Positions 34,027-43,613 are shown, numbered from the stretch's first letter. The stretch: DNA of 64,000 nt from an uncultured bacterium (GCA_947428835.1 CANENE010000009.1:28229-92228); one strand, 5' to 3'. Notes: generated by a model from the letters alone, not told the origin. Translations and numbers: made by a program.

Positions 34027-36261
34027 ATGAGAATTAAAGGTTTTTCTTTAATCGAACTTTTAATTAGTTTGGTTATAATATCACTTCTTGTTGCAGCATT
34101 TGCTCCGATTATCACAAAGAAGCTTAAAGCTTCAGATATTTCAATAGGTTCTTTTGGAAGCGGAAGTAATGTTAATATGACACTGGAAAGACAAGTTACA
34201 AAAGAAGATTGCGACAAATATGACACCATGTTTATTCCTGCAAGTTTTAATGGAGGTATAAGAAACTTATGTGTTACTAAATACAATATGGGAGATAATG
34301 AACTTCCTTTGGCCGATAGTGTTAAAAAGCTATCAGTTGGGAATACTTGTTCAGACAAAGATAAAGGAAACTGCTGTTGGCAGGGGCAAACATCAGACAA
34401 CTGCAGCAATACAGGTAATAATGGAGGTGACTATTCAGGATGCAACAGAACGGTCTGCAACTTTCAAGCAGCAAATGCAAGTTGTGCCAATTATGCTCCA
34501 AATGATGAAAATGAAGGGCGCTGGAGACTGCCAAACAAAGATGAACTCAACAACTGGATGGGAAATCTTATAAGCATAAATAACAATAAAGGAAAAGAAG
34601 GTCTGCAGCTTTGTGACTACACAAGTGACCAATACGGTATGGTCAAGTGTAACTTTGGAGCAAAATGTGGAACATCATACTGTTTTTCAAACAGTATTTG
34701 GTCGGGGACTATATCACAAGATACAACAGATAAATACTACGCAGCTGCAATAGACAATGGAAAAGATGTGCAAAACGCATATTCTATTGAATATCCTTTT
34801 TCTGCAAGATGTGTTTTGGATAGTATTGCTGTTGATATATCAGAGCTTCCGAGCAAAGACGATGATAAACAAATATCATCATTTGAAGGAGAGCCGAAAA
34901 GCCAGGCGGATTGCGATAAGTTGACTGCAATATTTATCTCAAAAGAATATTCAGGAGCAGGCAGAAATATATGTGTAACTAAATACAACGTAGGCGATTT
35001 TGTAGATGGCGAATATGGCCCCTTGATTCCTGAATCATACCAGCAGTATAAACTTGGCGCCAATCAAACCTGCCCTTCAAACGGTAACTGCTGCTGGATT
35101 GGGACAACAGCCAAATCCCCCTGCGGTTTGAGCGGCAATGAAGGAGCAAATTACTCCGGCTGCACAAGAACAAATTGCCAGTGGAATGTAGCATACGCAG
35201 CCTGTGCTCTTCATACAGCAGGAGGATTAACCAACCCGGGAGACTGGAGACTTCCAACAAGCGCTGAATTAAGCTCCTGGAGCACCCACATGGCAAAAAT
35301 AACAACCAACAAAGGTAAAGACGGGCTTCAATTATGCTTAGACGGCTCTGCAACAGGCTTTGTAACCTGCCCTTGGAATGGAGCTTGCGTAAACAGCTAT
35401 AATGCAGCCTGTCACTCATTTATGCTGTGGGGAAGCACAGAAAGTTCAGGCAAGCGCTATGGTTTATATAATACAGGAAGTTTAGCACCTTATAATATAG
35501 CAGAACCTGCAAGTGCAAGATGTGTATATGATGGTAAATCCCCTAAAACAGAGGATTTAGGCGATTTTGATGATTCAAATGCACCTGATGATGAACCAAA
35601 AAGCCAAAAGGACTGTGATAAATTAATTGCAATTTTTATTCACAAGAAATACTCAGGAAGCAGCAGAAATCTGTGTGTAAGTAAATATAATGTTGGTGAT
35701 GTCGGAGCAGATGGGAAAGGCCCTGATATAGCGGAGGCCTATAAAAAATATACTTTAGGTGCAGGCAACTCTTGTCCTTCACAGGGTAATTGCTGCTGGA
35801 AAGGAGTAACTGCAAGCGCTTGCGGACTTGCAGGAAACGCTAATGCCAACTACTCCGGATGTAAAAGAACAAATTGTCAATGGTATGCAGCAAATGCAAG
35901 CTGCAGCGAATATATCGCCCAAGGACAAAACAAAAAAGGTTTTTGGAGATTGCCGACTTCAGCGGAACTTTCAGCCTGGATAGCTAATGCAGATATTGTA
36001 AATAACAACAAAGGCAAAAACGGGCTGCAGTTGTGTTTAGACAGCATAACACCAGGTTTTGTTCAGTGCAATTGGAATGGAGCTTGTGCAAACAGCCATA
36101 ATGCAGCCTGCCATAGTTACGGAATTTGGTCAAGCACACAATCCGGCTCCGGCTATTATTATATGCTATATAATGTCGGAATTGGTTCATACTATGCTGC
36201 AGAACCTGCAAGTGTAAGATGTGTTTATGACGGGCTTGATTATTCTCTTGCAACAAATTAA
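34027..36261 (+). CDS. Prepilin-like protein with three Lcl_C/DUF1566-type repeats (prepilin 2)
   Basis: A 744-residue predicted type IV pilin/pseudopilin. MRIKGFSLIELLISLVII contains a canonical prepilin-peptidase site between Gly5 and Phe6 with Glu at mature position 5, followed by the hydrophobic helix and AFAPIITKKLKASDISIGSF. Three Cys-rich repeats (about residues 58-275, 290-500 and 525-738) each contain CCW, RT.C.(W/F), WRLP, GLQLC and ARCV motifs. Repeats 2 and 3 are most alike. AAGGAAAA precedes the ATG. The protein is presumably exported to a type IV pilus or type II-like fibre; no secretion ATPase, PilC or prepilin peptidase is encoded in the window. Divergent from XRE 2. Confidence 0.88.
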   Translation: MRIKGFSLIELLISLVIISLLVAAFAPIITKKLKASDISIGSFGSGSNVNMTLERQVTKEDCDKYDTMFIPASFNGGIRNLCVTKYNMGDNELPLADSVKKLSVGNTCSDKDKGNCCWQGQTSDNCSNTGNNGGDYSGCNRTVCNFQAANASCANYAPNDENEGRWRLPNKDELNNWMGNLISINNNKGKEGLQLCDYTSDQYGMVKCNFGAKCGTSYCFSNSIWSGTISQDTTDKYYAAAIDNGKDVQNAYSIEYPFSARCVLDSIAVDISELPSKDDDKQISSFEGEPKSQADCDKLTAIFISKEYSGAGRNICVTKYNVGDFVDGEYGPLIPESYQQYKLGANQTCPSNGNCCWIGTTAKSPCGLSGNEGANYSGCTRTNCQWNVAYAACALHTAGGLTNPGDWRLPTSAELSSWSTHMAKITTNKGKDGLQLCLDGSATGFVTCPWNGACVNSYNAACHSFMLWGSTESSGKRYGLYNTGSLAPYNIAEPASARCVYDGKSPKTEDLGDFDDSNAPDDEPKSQKDCDKLIAIFIHKKYSGSSRNLCVSKYNVGDVGADGKGPDIAEAYKKYTLGAGNSCPSQGNCCWKGVTASACGLAGNANANYSGCKRTNCQWYAANASCSEYIAQGQNKKGFWRLPTSAELSAWIANADIVNNNKGKNGLQLCLDSITPGFVQCNWNGACANSHNAACHSYGIWSSTQSGSGYYYMLYNVGIGSYYAAEPASVRCVYDGLDYSLATN

Positions 36262-36263
36262 AA

Positions 36264-36291
36264 GTTTCATGTTATTTTTTTGTGTTAGATT
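36264..36291 (+). repeat. Conserved 3' box of the prepilin family, copy 2
   Basis: GTTTCATGTTATTTTTTTGT followed by GTTAGATT, three bases after the prepilin 2 stop codon. It differs from copy 1 by one extra T. Confidence 0.8.
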
Positions 36292-36292
36292 T

Positions 36293-36324
36293 GAGGTTTG
36301 TCTTAATGATAAGCCTCTTTTTTT
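36293..36324 (+). terminator. Rho-independent terminator of prepilin gene 2
   Basis: GAGGTTT and AAGCCTC form a 7-bp stem with one G-T pair, followed by TTTTTTT. The loop and stem resemble those of prepilin 3. Confidence 0.8.
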
Positions 36325-36566
36325 GAAAGCTTCTGCCGGAGTTGAAGCGTTAAAAAAAATGGTAAAACTCAACGTTTTGCCATTTTTAGCTGAAACTGTC
36401 GATAGGCGACACAGGATGTTGAACTTTTCGAGCGGTATAGCGAGATTAAGAAGCGAAACACCCACAGGAGCCTGGATTGCCACGGTATATTGAAAATTTG
36501 CCTTGCAATGATGATTATTCACATTTATGTTAAAATGAATACCGATATTAACAAAAGGCAATAAAA
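36325..36566. other. Intergenic stretch with eroded repeats upstream of cysK
   Basis: Contains an AAAATGG/CCATTTT hairpin around 36358-36390 and a degenerate copy of the dispersed repeat family (ATGTTGAACTT near 36417 and CCTGGATTGCCACGG near 36470). A short open frame crossing this stretch looks spurious. No RNA gene seen. Confidence 0.5.
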
Positions 36567-37490
36567 ATGAAAACATACAATAGCGTAATTGAGCTCATCG
36601 GAAATACACCCATTGTTCAGCTTAAAAAAATTCAAAAAGAATTCAATTTAAAAGCAAATATTTTTGCAAAACTTGAATATTTTAACCCGATGGGAAGCTC
36701 TAAAGATAGAGCCGCTTATTATATGATTATAGATGCTATAGAAAAAGGCCATATAAAAGAAACTACTACAATAATTGAACCCACAAGCGGCAACACCGGA
36801 ATTGCATTAGCTGCTATTGCTTCTTATCTTGGATATAAAATAATCCTTACAATGCCCGAAACGATGAGTATTGAGCGAAGAACGCTTTTAAGAGCTTATG
36901 GGGCAAAAATTGTTTTAACGCAGGGTTCAAAAGGTATGCAAGGAGCGGTTGATAAGGCATTAGAATTAAATAAAGAAATCAAAGATAGCTTCATTCCTTC
37001 TCAATTTGAAAATGAAAATAACCCAAAAGCTCATTTTGAAACAACAGCAAAAGAAATTTATGACTGTATGGAAGGTAAAATTAATGCATTTATATCTCCT
37101 GTTGGAACAGGTGGAACCATAACAGGCGTTGGAGAATTTTTAAAGTCAAAAAATTCTGATATTAAAATTATTGCAATTGAACCTGAAAGCTCACCTTTGC
37201 TATCTAAAGGCATTGCAGGCAAACACAAAATTCAAGGAATAGGAGCTAATTTTATTCCAAAAATTTTAAATCAAAAAATTTATGATGAAATTATCACCTG
37301 TACAAACGAAAATGCAATAAAACTTACTGCATTAATTGCCAAAAAAGAAGGACTTTTGGTTGGAATTTCATCAGGGGCAAGCCTTTATGGGGCAATTGAA
37401 CTTGCAAAAAGAAAAGAATATGAAAATAAAAATATTGTAGCTTTTTTCCCCGATAGCGGCAGCAGATATTTAAGCTCTGATGTGTTTTGA
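36567..37490 (+). CDS. cysK: Cysteine synthase (O-acetylserine sulfhydrylase)
   Basis: A 307-residue PLP enzyme that makes cysteine from O-acetylserine and sulfide. The PLP lysine is Lys46 in NPMGSSKDRAAYYMI; the phosphate and substrate loops are EPTSGNTGIALA and PVGTGGTITGVG. Length is normal for CysK/CysM. No serine acetyltransferase is adjacent. AAAGG lies before the ATG at 36567. It is a single-gene unit between prepilin 2 and a convergent gene. Confidence 0.93.
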   Translation: MKTYNSVIELIGNTPIVQLKKIQKEFNLKANIFAKLEYFNPMGSSKDRAAYYMIIDAIEKGHIKETTTIIEPTSGNTGIALAAIASYLGYKIILTMPETMSIERRTLLRAYGAKIVLTQGSKGMQGAVDKALELNKEIKDSFIPSQFENENNPKAHFETTAKEIYDCMEGKINAFISPVGTGGTITGVGEFLKSKNSDIKIIAIEPESSPLLSKGIAGKHKIQGIGANFIPKILNQKIYDEIITCTNENAIKLTALIAKKEGLLVGISSGASLYGAIELAKRKEYENKNIVAFFPDSGSRYLSSDVF

Positions 37491-37510
37491 TTTGTTTTAG
37501 GTATCTTTAT

Positions 37511-37543
37511 GGATTGCCGCGCGCCAAAGACACTTGCAATGAC
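37511..37543. repeat. REP-like repeat, copy 2 (inverted)
   Basis: GGATTGCCGCGCGCCAAAG continuing to GCAATGAC; on the minus strand it begins GTCATTGC and ends GGCAATCC, as in copies 1 and 3. It lies between the convergent cysK and the GNAT-like gene. Confidence 0.6.
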
Positions 37544-37555
37544 AGTTAAACAATT

Positions 37556-38476
37556 TTATGCAGTTGTCGGGTCATTAAAGATTATTTTTGTATTTTTAAA
37601 CAAAGACATATCTTTAATTTCTCTCAAATAATCTTTTGCAAAAATATGGCTTTTTGAAACAAATTCAAAATTATTTTCTTTCAAAATAGTAAGAATTTCT
37701 TTGGAATTCATAAAATAATCTTTAACTTTAATATATAAATTAAATTTCTTGTATTTTTGTTTGAGTTTCAGATAAATAAATTTGATTGCATCAATAATAT
37801 AGATATTATAAGCTGCATCAATTGAAAAATTAATATAAAAATCAATATTGTTTTTTGTTGCAATTTCAAAATAGCCAAGAATTTTATCTTGTTTTTCATT
37901 ATAAAAAACAAATTTTTCAAACCCGTTTGAAAATTGATATATTTCTCTTGAAAAAAGCACCCTATTGTACGAATTTATATTTTCGTTATAAAAATTGCAA
38001 ACTGTTCTTCCTTCTTCTTTTTTGTATGGTTTTAGGAAAAACGAGCACTTTGTGGCATTTTTTTCCTGTATATTTGAAATTTTATATAAATACTCACTGC
38101 CGCAGTTTCTAAAATTGAGCTCGTCTTTGAAAATTCCTGCTAAATCACTTCTTGTTTCATCAAAAACAACATAAAAAGACTGCGCACCCATTGCCCTATA
38201 TCTTGTTGTTACATACTTAACAAGCCTCGAAGCTGTAAAAATTGCCTCATCTTCCAAAATTAATTTTGTTATCTTAAATCTTGAAAAACTTTTTGAATCT
38301 TTATCAAAAGTAATAAGACCCGTAGGTTTGCTATCTTTAAGAGCAACAAAGCTTTCATTTAGAAATTTTAATCTTAAAGGAAACAGATAATTAAAAAAAC
38401 GAACAAATGCCTTTAAAAATGCTTGTTTTTCGTCTGATTTATAATTTGTAAAAACTATGTTTTTAATTTCAAACAT
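37556..38476 (-). CDS. Hypothetical protein, possibly a GNAT-like acetyltransferase
   Basis: A 306-residue soluble protein. The N-terminal half (residues about 40-140: FVALKDSKPTGLITFDKD, a long helix with RLVKYVTTRYRAMGAQSFYV, then ELNFRNCGSEYLYKI) follows the beta-alpha pattern of a GNAT acetyltransferase, and the C-terminal half may be a second, more eroded copy. No acetyl-CoA signature is clear, so this is tentative. The start at 38476 avoids overlap with folE2; an ATG at 38518 would add 14 residues. It follows folE2 with an 11-bp gap, so the two are probably cotranscribed. Confidence 0.6.
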   Translation of the reverse strand: MFEIKNIVFTNYKSDEKQAFLKAFVRFFNYLFPLRLKFLNESFVALKDSKPTGLITFDKDSKSFSRFKITKLILEDEAIFTASRLVKYVTTRYRAMGAQSFYVVFDETRSDLAGIFKDELNFRNCGSEYLYKISNIQEKNATKCSFFLKPYKKEEGRTVCNFYNENINSYNRVLFSREIYQFSNGFEKFVFYNEKQDKILGYFEIATKNNIDFYINFSIDAAYNIYIIDAIKFIYLKLKQKYKKFNLYIKVKDYFMNSKEILTILKENNFEFVSKSHIFAKDYLREIKDMSLFKNTKIIFNDPTTA

Positions 38477-38487
38477 TATTTTTGCTT

Positions 38488-39282
38488 TTATCCTTTTTGG
38501 TTTTTTTGATAAGCCCAAGCATTATGGCTGTGAATAGATTCAAAGGCTTCAACTTCAATTTCGTAAAAGTTGATTATTTCATTTTTTTCTAAGCCTGAAA
38601 CAACATCCCTTATAATATCTTCAACAAATTTAGGGTTTTCATAAGCCTGTTCCGTTACAAATTTTTCATCCTCTCTTTTCAAAAGAGGGTAAATTTCACT
38701 GCTTGAAGAGCTTTCAATAATTTCAATTAAATCTTCAAGCCAAATATGCTTGTCATTGTCATAACTTACTTTTAATTTGACAAGGGCTCTTTGATTATGT
38801 GCGCCATAACTTGAAATTTCTTTTGAGCACGGACAAAGAGTAGTAACAGGTACTTTTGCTGTTAAATAAAATTTAAAATTACAATTTTGGTCAACTTCGC
38901 CAACAAATGCGCAGTCATAGCACATTAAAGATGTTTTTTTGCTAACCGGTGCAGTTTTAGGCAAAAAATATTTGAAAGAAAATTTAAGATAAGCACTATT
39001 TGCCTCAAGCCTTTTTTTCATTTCAAAAAGAATTTTTTCAATGTCATCCGATTTGAGACATTCTCTTCGATAGTCGTTTAATATCTCAATAAAGCGGGAC
39101 ATATGCGTCCCTTTGAAATGCGCAGGCAAATCAACGGACATATCAGCTTTAGCATAAACAATCTTTTCCAGTCCGTCTTTTGATTTTCTTTCGATTTCAA
39201 GCGGGATTTCAACTCCTTTTACGCCAACTTTTTGGATAGGAATGTTTCTTAAATCCCTTTGTTTTTGAACATCTTTTATCAT
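38488..39282 (-). CDS. folE2: GTP cyclohydrolase IB (FolE2)
   Basis: A 264-residue enzyme that converts GTP to 7,8-dihydroneopterin triphosphate, the first step of folate and of queuosine-type pathways. Family signatures are VKGVEIPLEI, DLPAHFKGTHMSRFIEIL, CPCSKEISSYGAHNQRA with the metal-binding cysteine, and ESIHSHNAWAY at the end. FolE2 is the metal-flexible alternative to FolE. The upstream small gene stops 9 bp away and the downstream GNAT-like gene follows closely. No other folate gene is adjacent. Confidence 0.95.
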   Translation of the reverse strand: MIKDVQKQRDLRNIPIQKVGVKGVEIPLEIERKSKDGLEKIVYAKADMSVDLPAHFKGTHMSRFIEILNDYRRECLKSDDIEKILFEMKKRLEANSAYLKFSFKYFLPKTAPVSKKTSLMCYDCAFVGEVDQNCNFKFYLTAKVPVTTLCPCSKEISSYGAHNQRALVKLKVSYDNDKHIWLEDLIEIIESSSSSEIYPLLKREDEKFVTEQAYENPKFVEDIIRDVVSGLEKNEIINFYEIEVEAFESIHSHNAWAYQKNQKG

Positions 39283-39291
39283 TTAAAATGG

Positions 39292-39621
39292 TTAGTCTTC
39301 AAAACTGTTCTTTTCAAGTGCAAGAAGGAGTTTTAGAGCCGCAACTCTTTGTGTTTTAGGATCTGCCTGACGAAGCATTTCAACAGCTTTAATCATAACA
39401 GGATCATTATCATACCAACGATTACCTTTGCCTTGATATTGAGTTACAATTTGATAAATTCTTTCTATAACGTCTTGTGCCACGTCTTCTTGTAATTTCA
39501 TCATGAAATCTTTAGCTTTATCTTTTTGCTCGTCATTAGAAATTCTAAGTAACTCAAGTGCTTCTTTTAAAATAGGGTCTCTATCATACCAACGTTTTGA
39601 ATAATTAGGTTGCTCGCTCAT
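39292..39621 (-). CDS. Small protein with an internal duplication
   Basis: A 109-residue helical protein built of two similar halves: RWYDRDPILKEALELLR (about residues 10-26) and RWYDNDPVMIKAVEMLR (about 68-84). The pattern R-W-Y-D-x-D-P followed by an amphipathic helix is well conserved between copies. No family recognised; a protein-protein adaptor is a guess. AAGGTGG precedes the ATG at 39621. It leads the folE2 unit. Confidence 0.75.
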   Translation of the reverse strand: MSEQPNYSKRWYDRDPILKEALELLRISNDEQKDKAKDFMMKLQEDVAQDVIERIYQIVTQYQGKGNRWYDNDPVMIKAVEMLRQADPKTQRVAALKLLLALEKNSFED

Positions 39622-39788
39622 TTAATCCACCTTTCTGTGTCATAGTATAGCAAAATTTTTAGAAATTGGAAAGCAAATCCTAAAATTTAATTCCACAAAA
39701 ATTTTAATTATACCCTTGTGGGCAATTTTAGTTTACATTCTTAATTCTTACAATATTTGAATAAAACTAAAACTTGAAAGGAAAAAAT

Positions 39789-40664
39789 ATGCAAAATTCA
39801 GTTCTTGTCACGGCTCCAAAAGTTTCTATGACATCTTTTGACAACCTTTTTTTAGAGTTGTGCTCTAAAACCTGCAATTTAAAATGTAAAAATTGCTATA
39901 TAGAAAAGTCTTATAAAAACGAACCTGATTTTATTGAGCTTGAAAAAATAAAAGAAGCGCTGTCTTTTGCAAAAGAAATAAAACATGAAAATAAAGGCAA
40001 AGGTTTTTCAATTTATCTTACAGGCGGAGAACCTATGCTTCACCCTGATTTTAACAAGATACTTAGAATGTGCCTTAAAGTTGCAACAACAACGGTTATT
40101 ACAAATGGAACCATGATAAATGATAAAAAAGCCAGATTTTTAAGAAAAATCGACGATGAAAGTTCCTTTGAAACAATCTATAGAATAAGCCTGGATACTG
40201 TTGATGAAATCGAAAATGACAATTTAAGAGGCAGGGGCAGCTTTAGAAAAGCGCTTCTTGCAATAACATCTCTTTTAAAATACGAATTTAATCCCATTAT
40301 TGCAGCTGTGAATTATAAAAACAGGAATAAAAAAGAAATTTTCGAAGAATTTAGAAATTATTTCAAAAAAAGAGGCTTTTCGATGGAAGAAATCAACCTT
40401 AAAATTATCCCTTATTTTCAAAGAAATATGCAGATGCAAGATATTGAACCTATATCTGATAATCAAATAAGAAACCTTGATTGCTCTAATTCAAGAGTAG
40501 TTTCAAAAGGGGGAGTATATAGCTGCCCGATGCTTGCAAATGATTATAGAGCAAGGGTTGGAAGCAGTCTTGAGGATTTTTCAGATACTAATTATCTTGA
40601 TTGCGAATTTTGCAGCATTTGTGCTCAAAATGAAACAAAAGCACAGGCTAATGATTGGATGTAA
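39789..40664 (+). CDS. Radical SAM protein with C-terminal cysteine cluster
   Basis: A 291-residue radical S-adenosylmethionine enzyme. The cluster motif C-x3-C-x2-C is Cys29, Cys33 and Cys36 in SKTCNLKCKNCYIEK; an extra Cys25 precedes it. The SAM motif YLTGGEPMLHP follows at about residue 80. The C-terminus holds more Cys (NLDCSN, YSCPML, DCEFCSICAQ), as in SPASM-type proteins that hold a second iron-sulfur cluster. The substrate is unknown; no precursor peptide gene is seen nearby. The start at 39789 is preferred because AAAGGA precedes it. Confidence 0.85.
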   Translation: MQNSVLVTAPKVSMTSFDNLFLELCSKTCNLKCKNCYIEKSYKNEPDFIELEKIKEALSFAKEIKHENKGKGFSIYLTGGEPMLHPDFNKILRMCLKVATTTVITNGTMINDKKARFLRKIDDESSFETIYRISLDTVDEIENDNLRGRGSFRKALLAITSLLKYEFNPIIAAVNYKNRNKKEIFEEFRNYFKKRGFSMEEINLKIIPYFQRNMQMQDIEPISDNQIRNLDCSNSRVVSKGGVYSCPMLANDYRARVGSSLEDFSDTNYLDCEFCSICAQNETKAQANDWM

Positions 40665-40751
40665 AATTAGAATAATTCAAATTACCGAAGCTTTTTCAAA
40701 AGTCCTGCAATGGCGTATTATGTGCGTATTAAAAAACTGCCTTAATAATAA

Positions 40752-41090
40752 GGCAGAAAGTCGAGCATAAGCCGAGTTCTGTAATAAGGTAATTATCTGT
40801 CTAAGCGCTTTCATCTTGCAACTTTTAATTAAAAATTAAAACGGAAACAGCACCTGATTGCAATTTTTAAGCTTGCAGCCGATTGGGGTTTACCTTGCCA
40901 TACATTTCACAATGTATGCGGTGAGCTTTTACCTCGCCGTTGCACTTGTACTATGCTTATGCACAGTAATATTTTTTCTGTGGCACTTTCCTCGCCCTCG
41001 CGGACACTTGGCTTTCCCAAGCAATCTGCTGTTTTGGCTGCCCGGACTTTCCTCACTAAAATAATTCTAGCGCAATTACCGTCCGACTTT
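40752..41090 (-). ncRNA. rnpB: RNase P RNA
   Basis: Bacterial type A-like catalytic RNA of RNase P, which matures tRNA 5' ends. On the minus strand the conserved region I GAGGAAAGTCCGGGC is near the 5' end (41041-41060). The 3' end carries ACAGAACTCGGCTTATG (about 40766-40783), complementary to the P4 strand. The length of about 340 nt and the intervening GGAAAGTGCCACAG and GGTAAACCCC segments fit. Exact ends are estimated from the P1 helix (AAAGTCGGACGG with the TCGACTTTC end). It lies between a radical SAM gene and hppA, both on the other strand. Confidence 0.95.
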
Positions 41091-41192
41091 TTTATCACTT
41101 TATCATAAACATAATTAAAATAGTTGAGTTATTTTGTGAAAAATAATAATATAATAGCTGTTAGGTATTATTTAAAGAGGAAGAGGAAAGAG

Positions 41193-43604
41193 ATGAAAAA
41201 ATTTCCAAAAATCCTTGCTCTGTTTACAAGCCTTATGCCAAGCGCATTTGCAAGCGAAGCAAGTCTCGTTGTTCCAAATTTTAAGGAACATCCAATGAGT
41301 TTCAACCTTCTTGTGGCTGGAATTATTGTATCTGTTTTAGGTGTAATTTTTGGTCTTATTGAATTTATCAAAATCAAAAATATCAAAGTTCACCCTATGA
41401 TGGAAAATGTCGGAACTACTATTTTTGAAACCTGCAAAACATATCTTGTTCAGCAGGGAAAATTTCTTATAATATTAGAAGTTTTAATTGCCCTTTGTAT
41501 TTGTTATTATTTCGGCCATCTTGAGCATATGGGATTAAATGGGACTCTTTTAATTCTATTGTGGTCGGTTATTGGTATATTAGGTTCTTATTTTGTTGCC
41601 TGGTTTGGTATCAGAATGAATACATTGGCAAATGCCAGAACCTCTTTTCAAGCATTACAATCTAAGCCTATTAATTGCCTAAATCTGCCATTAAAAGCTG
41701 GGATGAGCATTGGCGTATTATTAGTATGCGTTGAATTAATTTTAATGCTTGTAATTTTATTATTTGTTCCGGGGCACTTGGCAGGTGCTTGCTTTATCGG
41801 CTTTGCAATAGGTGAAAGCCTAGGCGCTTCTGCTCTTCGTGTTGCAGGCGGCATATTTACAAAAATTGCCGATATCGGTTCAGACTTGATGAAAATTCAA
41901 TTCGGAATTAAAGAAGACGACCCAAGAAACCCGGGCGTTATTGCAGATTGTACAGGAGATAACGCAGGTGATTCTATTGGGCCTTCCGCTGATGGCTTTG
42001 AAACCTATGGAGTTACAGGTGTTGCACTTGTAAGCTTCATTTTGCTTGCCGTATTTAATCCTGAATATCAAATTCAGCTTTTAGCTTGGATTTTCACAAT
42101 GAGATTTTTAATGATTATAACTTCCATTGTTTCATATTGGATTAATAATCTTGTAACTTGCGCTTATGCTAAAAAAATCTCTTGCCAAAACAAAAGATTT
42201 GATTTTGAGCTTCCATTATCCAACCTTGTTTGGCTTACATCAATTTTATCCATAATAATGACTTTTTCAGTAAGCAAATGCTTGCTTGGCCAAATGCCAA
42301 ATAACTTGTGGCTTGTATTATCTTTGATAATTTCTTGTGGCACATTAGGAGCTGCTTTAATTCCTGAAGTTACAAAAATCTTCACAAGCCCAAAAGCAAA
42401 ACATACAAAAGAAGTTGTAAGAGCTTCAAAAGAAGGCGGCGCGTCTTTAACAATTCTATCAGGAATTGTATCGGGCAACTTTTCCGCCTTTTGGATTGGT
42501 GCAGTTGTAGTTCTTTTGATGGGACTTGCTTATATTACAAGCACATATATTGACCCAAATGTAATGATTTATCCAAGCGTTTTTGCTTTTGGTTTGGTTG
42601 CATTCGGGTTTTTGGGAATGGGCCCTGTAACTATTGCAGTAGATAGCTATGGCCCTGTTACGGATAACGCGCAGAGCGTTTATGAGCTATCTTTAATTGA
42701 AGAAAAAGAAGGCATTAAAGAAGAAATCGAAAGAGATTACGGTTTTACTCCCGATTTTGAAAATGCTAAAAAATTCCTTGAAGAAAATGATGGCGCAGGC
42801 AACACCTTTAAAGCAACAAGTAAGCCGGTACTAATTGGAACAGCTGTTGTTGGGGCAACTACTATGATATTTTCTTTGATTTTAGTTATCAAAGATACTT
42901 TAAATATCAGCCCTGAAAGCATCTTAAATCTTTTAAATCCATACACCCTTCTTGGATTTATCGCAGGCGGAGCCATTATATTTTGGTTCTCGGGTGCTTC
43001 TATGCAGGCAGTAACTACAGGAGCCTACAGTGCAACCGAATACATCAAGAAAAATATCAAACTTGGAGAAGCTGACGACAAAAAAGCAAATCTTACTAAT
43101 TCAAAAGAAGTTGTAAAAATTTGTACACAATATGCCCAAAAAGGTATGTTCAATATTTTTGCAGCACTATTTTCTTTTGCTTTAGCTTTTGCATTTTTGT
43201 CATCACCTGATAGCCACAGCAATGCCCCTGTTTCATTCTTTGTAAGTTACTTAATTGCAATAGCTGTTTTTGGCTTATTCCAGGCTGTATTTATGGCAAA
43301 TGCAGGCGGATGCTGGGATAATGCTAAAAAAATTGTTGAAGTAGACCTTGAAGAAAAAGGAACGCCTCTTCACGATGCCTCCGTTGTCGGAGACACTGTC
43401 GGAGACCCGTTTAAAGATACTTCTTCAGTTGCAATGAATCCTATTATCAAATTTACAACTTTATTTGGATTGCTTGCAATGGAAATTGCAATCAGTGCCC
43501 AATTCCAGCAATATTCAAAATTTGCAGGTGTCGTATTTTTGATTATTGCAATGATTTTTGTAATAAGGTCATTCTACTGTATGTTAATACCTGAAAAGGA
43601 ATAA
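41193..43604 (+). CDS. hppA: Membrane-bound proton-translocating pyrophosphatase
   Basis: An 803-residue integral membrane enzyme that couples hydrolysis of pyrophosphate to pumping of H+ (or Na+). It has about 16 hydrophobic helices after a cleavable-looking N-terminus. The catalytic acidic motifs are recognisable but divergent: ADIGSDLMK, EDDPRNPGVIADCTGDNAGD, DSYGPVTDNAQSVYE, and AGGCWDNAKK with VVGDTVGDPFKDTS. In the K+-dependence segment the sequence is GNTFKATSK: the residue at the Ala/Lys position is lysine, as in potassium-independent forms. The start at 41193 is preferred over the TTG at 41124 because a purine-rich AGAGGAAAGAG precedes it and the extension is not hydrophobic. Confidence 0.92.
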   Translation: MKKFPKILALFTSLMPSAFASEASLVVPNFKEHPMSFNLLVAGIIVSVLGVIFGLIEFIKIKNIKVHPMMENVGTTIFETCKTYLVQQGKFLIILEVLIALCICYYFGHLEHMGLNGTLLILLWSVIGILGSYFVAWFGIRMNTLANARTSFQALQSKPINCLNLPLKAGMSIGVLLVCVELILMLVILLFVPGHLAGACFIGFAIGESLGASALRVAGGIFTKIADIGSDLMKIQFGIKEDDPRNPGVIADCTGDNAGDSIGPSADGFETYGVTGVALVSFILLAVFNPEYQIQLLAWIFTMRFLMIITSIVSYWINNLVTCAYAKKISCQNKRFDFELPLSNLVWLTSILSIIMTFSVSKCLLGQMPNNLWLVLSLIISCGTLGAALIPEVTKIFTSPKAKHTKEVVRASKEGGASLTILSGIVSGNFSAFWIGAVVVLLMGLAYITSTYIDPNVMIYPSVFAFGLVAFGFLGMGPVTIAVDSYGPVTDNAQSVYELSLIEEKEGIKEEIERDYGFTPDFENAKKFLEENDGAGNTFKATSKPVLIGTAVVGATTMIFSLILVIKDTLNISPESILNLLNPYTLLGFIAGGAIIFWFSGASMQAVTTGAYSATEYIKKNIKLGEADDKKANLTNSKEVVKICTQYAQKGMFNIFAALFSFALAFAFLSSPDSHSNAPVSFFVSYLIAIAVFGLFQAVFMANAGGCWDNAKKIVEVDLEEKGTPLHDASVVGDTVGDPFKDTSSVAMNPIIKFTTLFGLLAMEIAISAQFQQYSKFAGVVFLIIAMIFVIRSFYCMLIPEKE

Positions 43605-43613
43605 TAAATATTT

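Noticed and set aside
36221..36493. 90-codon frame overlapping the end of prepilin 2
   Set aside because: It runs through the prepilin stop region, the terminator and eroded repeats, so it is not a plausible gene.
40665..40770. Small open frame between the radical SAM gene and rnpB as a precursor peptide
   Set aside because: It overlaps the radical SAM gene in another frame and continues into the RNase P RNA; no ribosome binding site.
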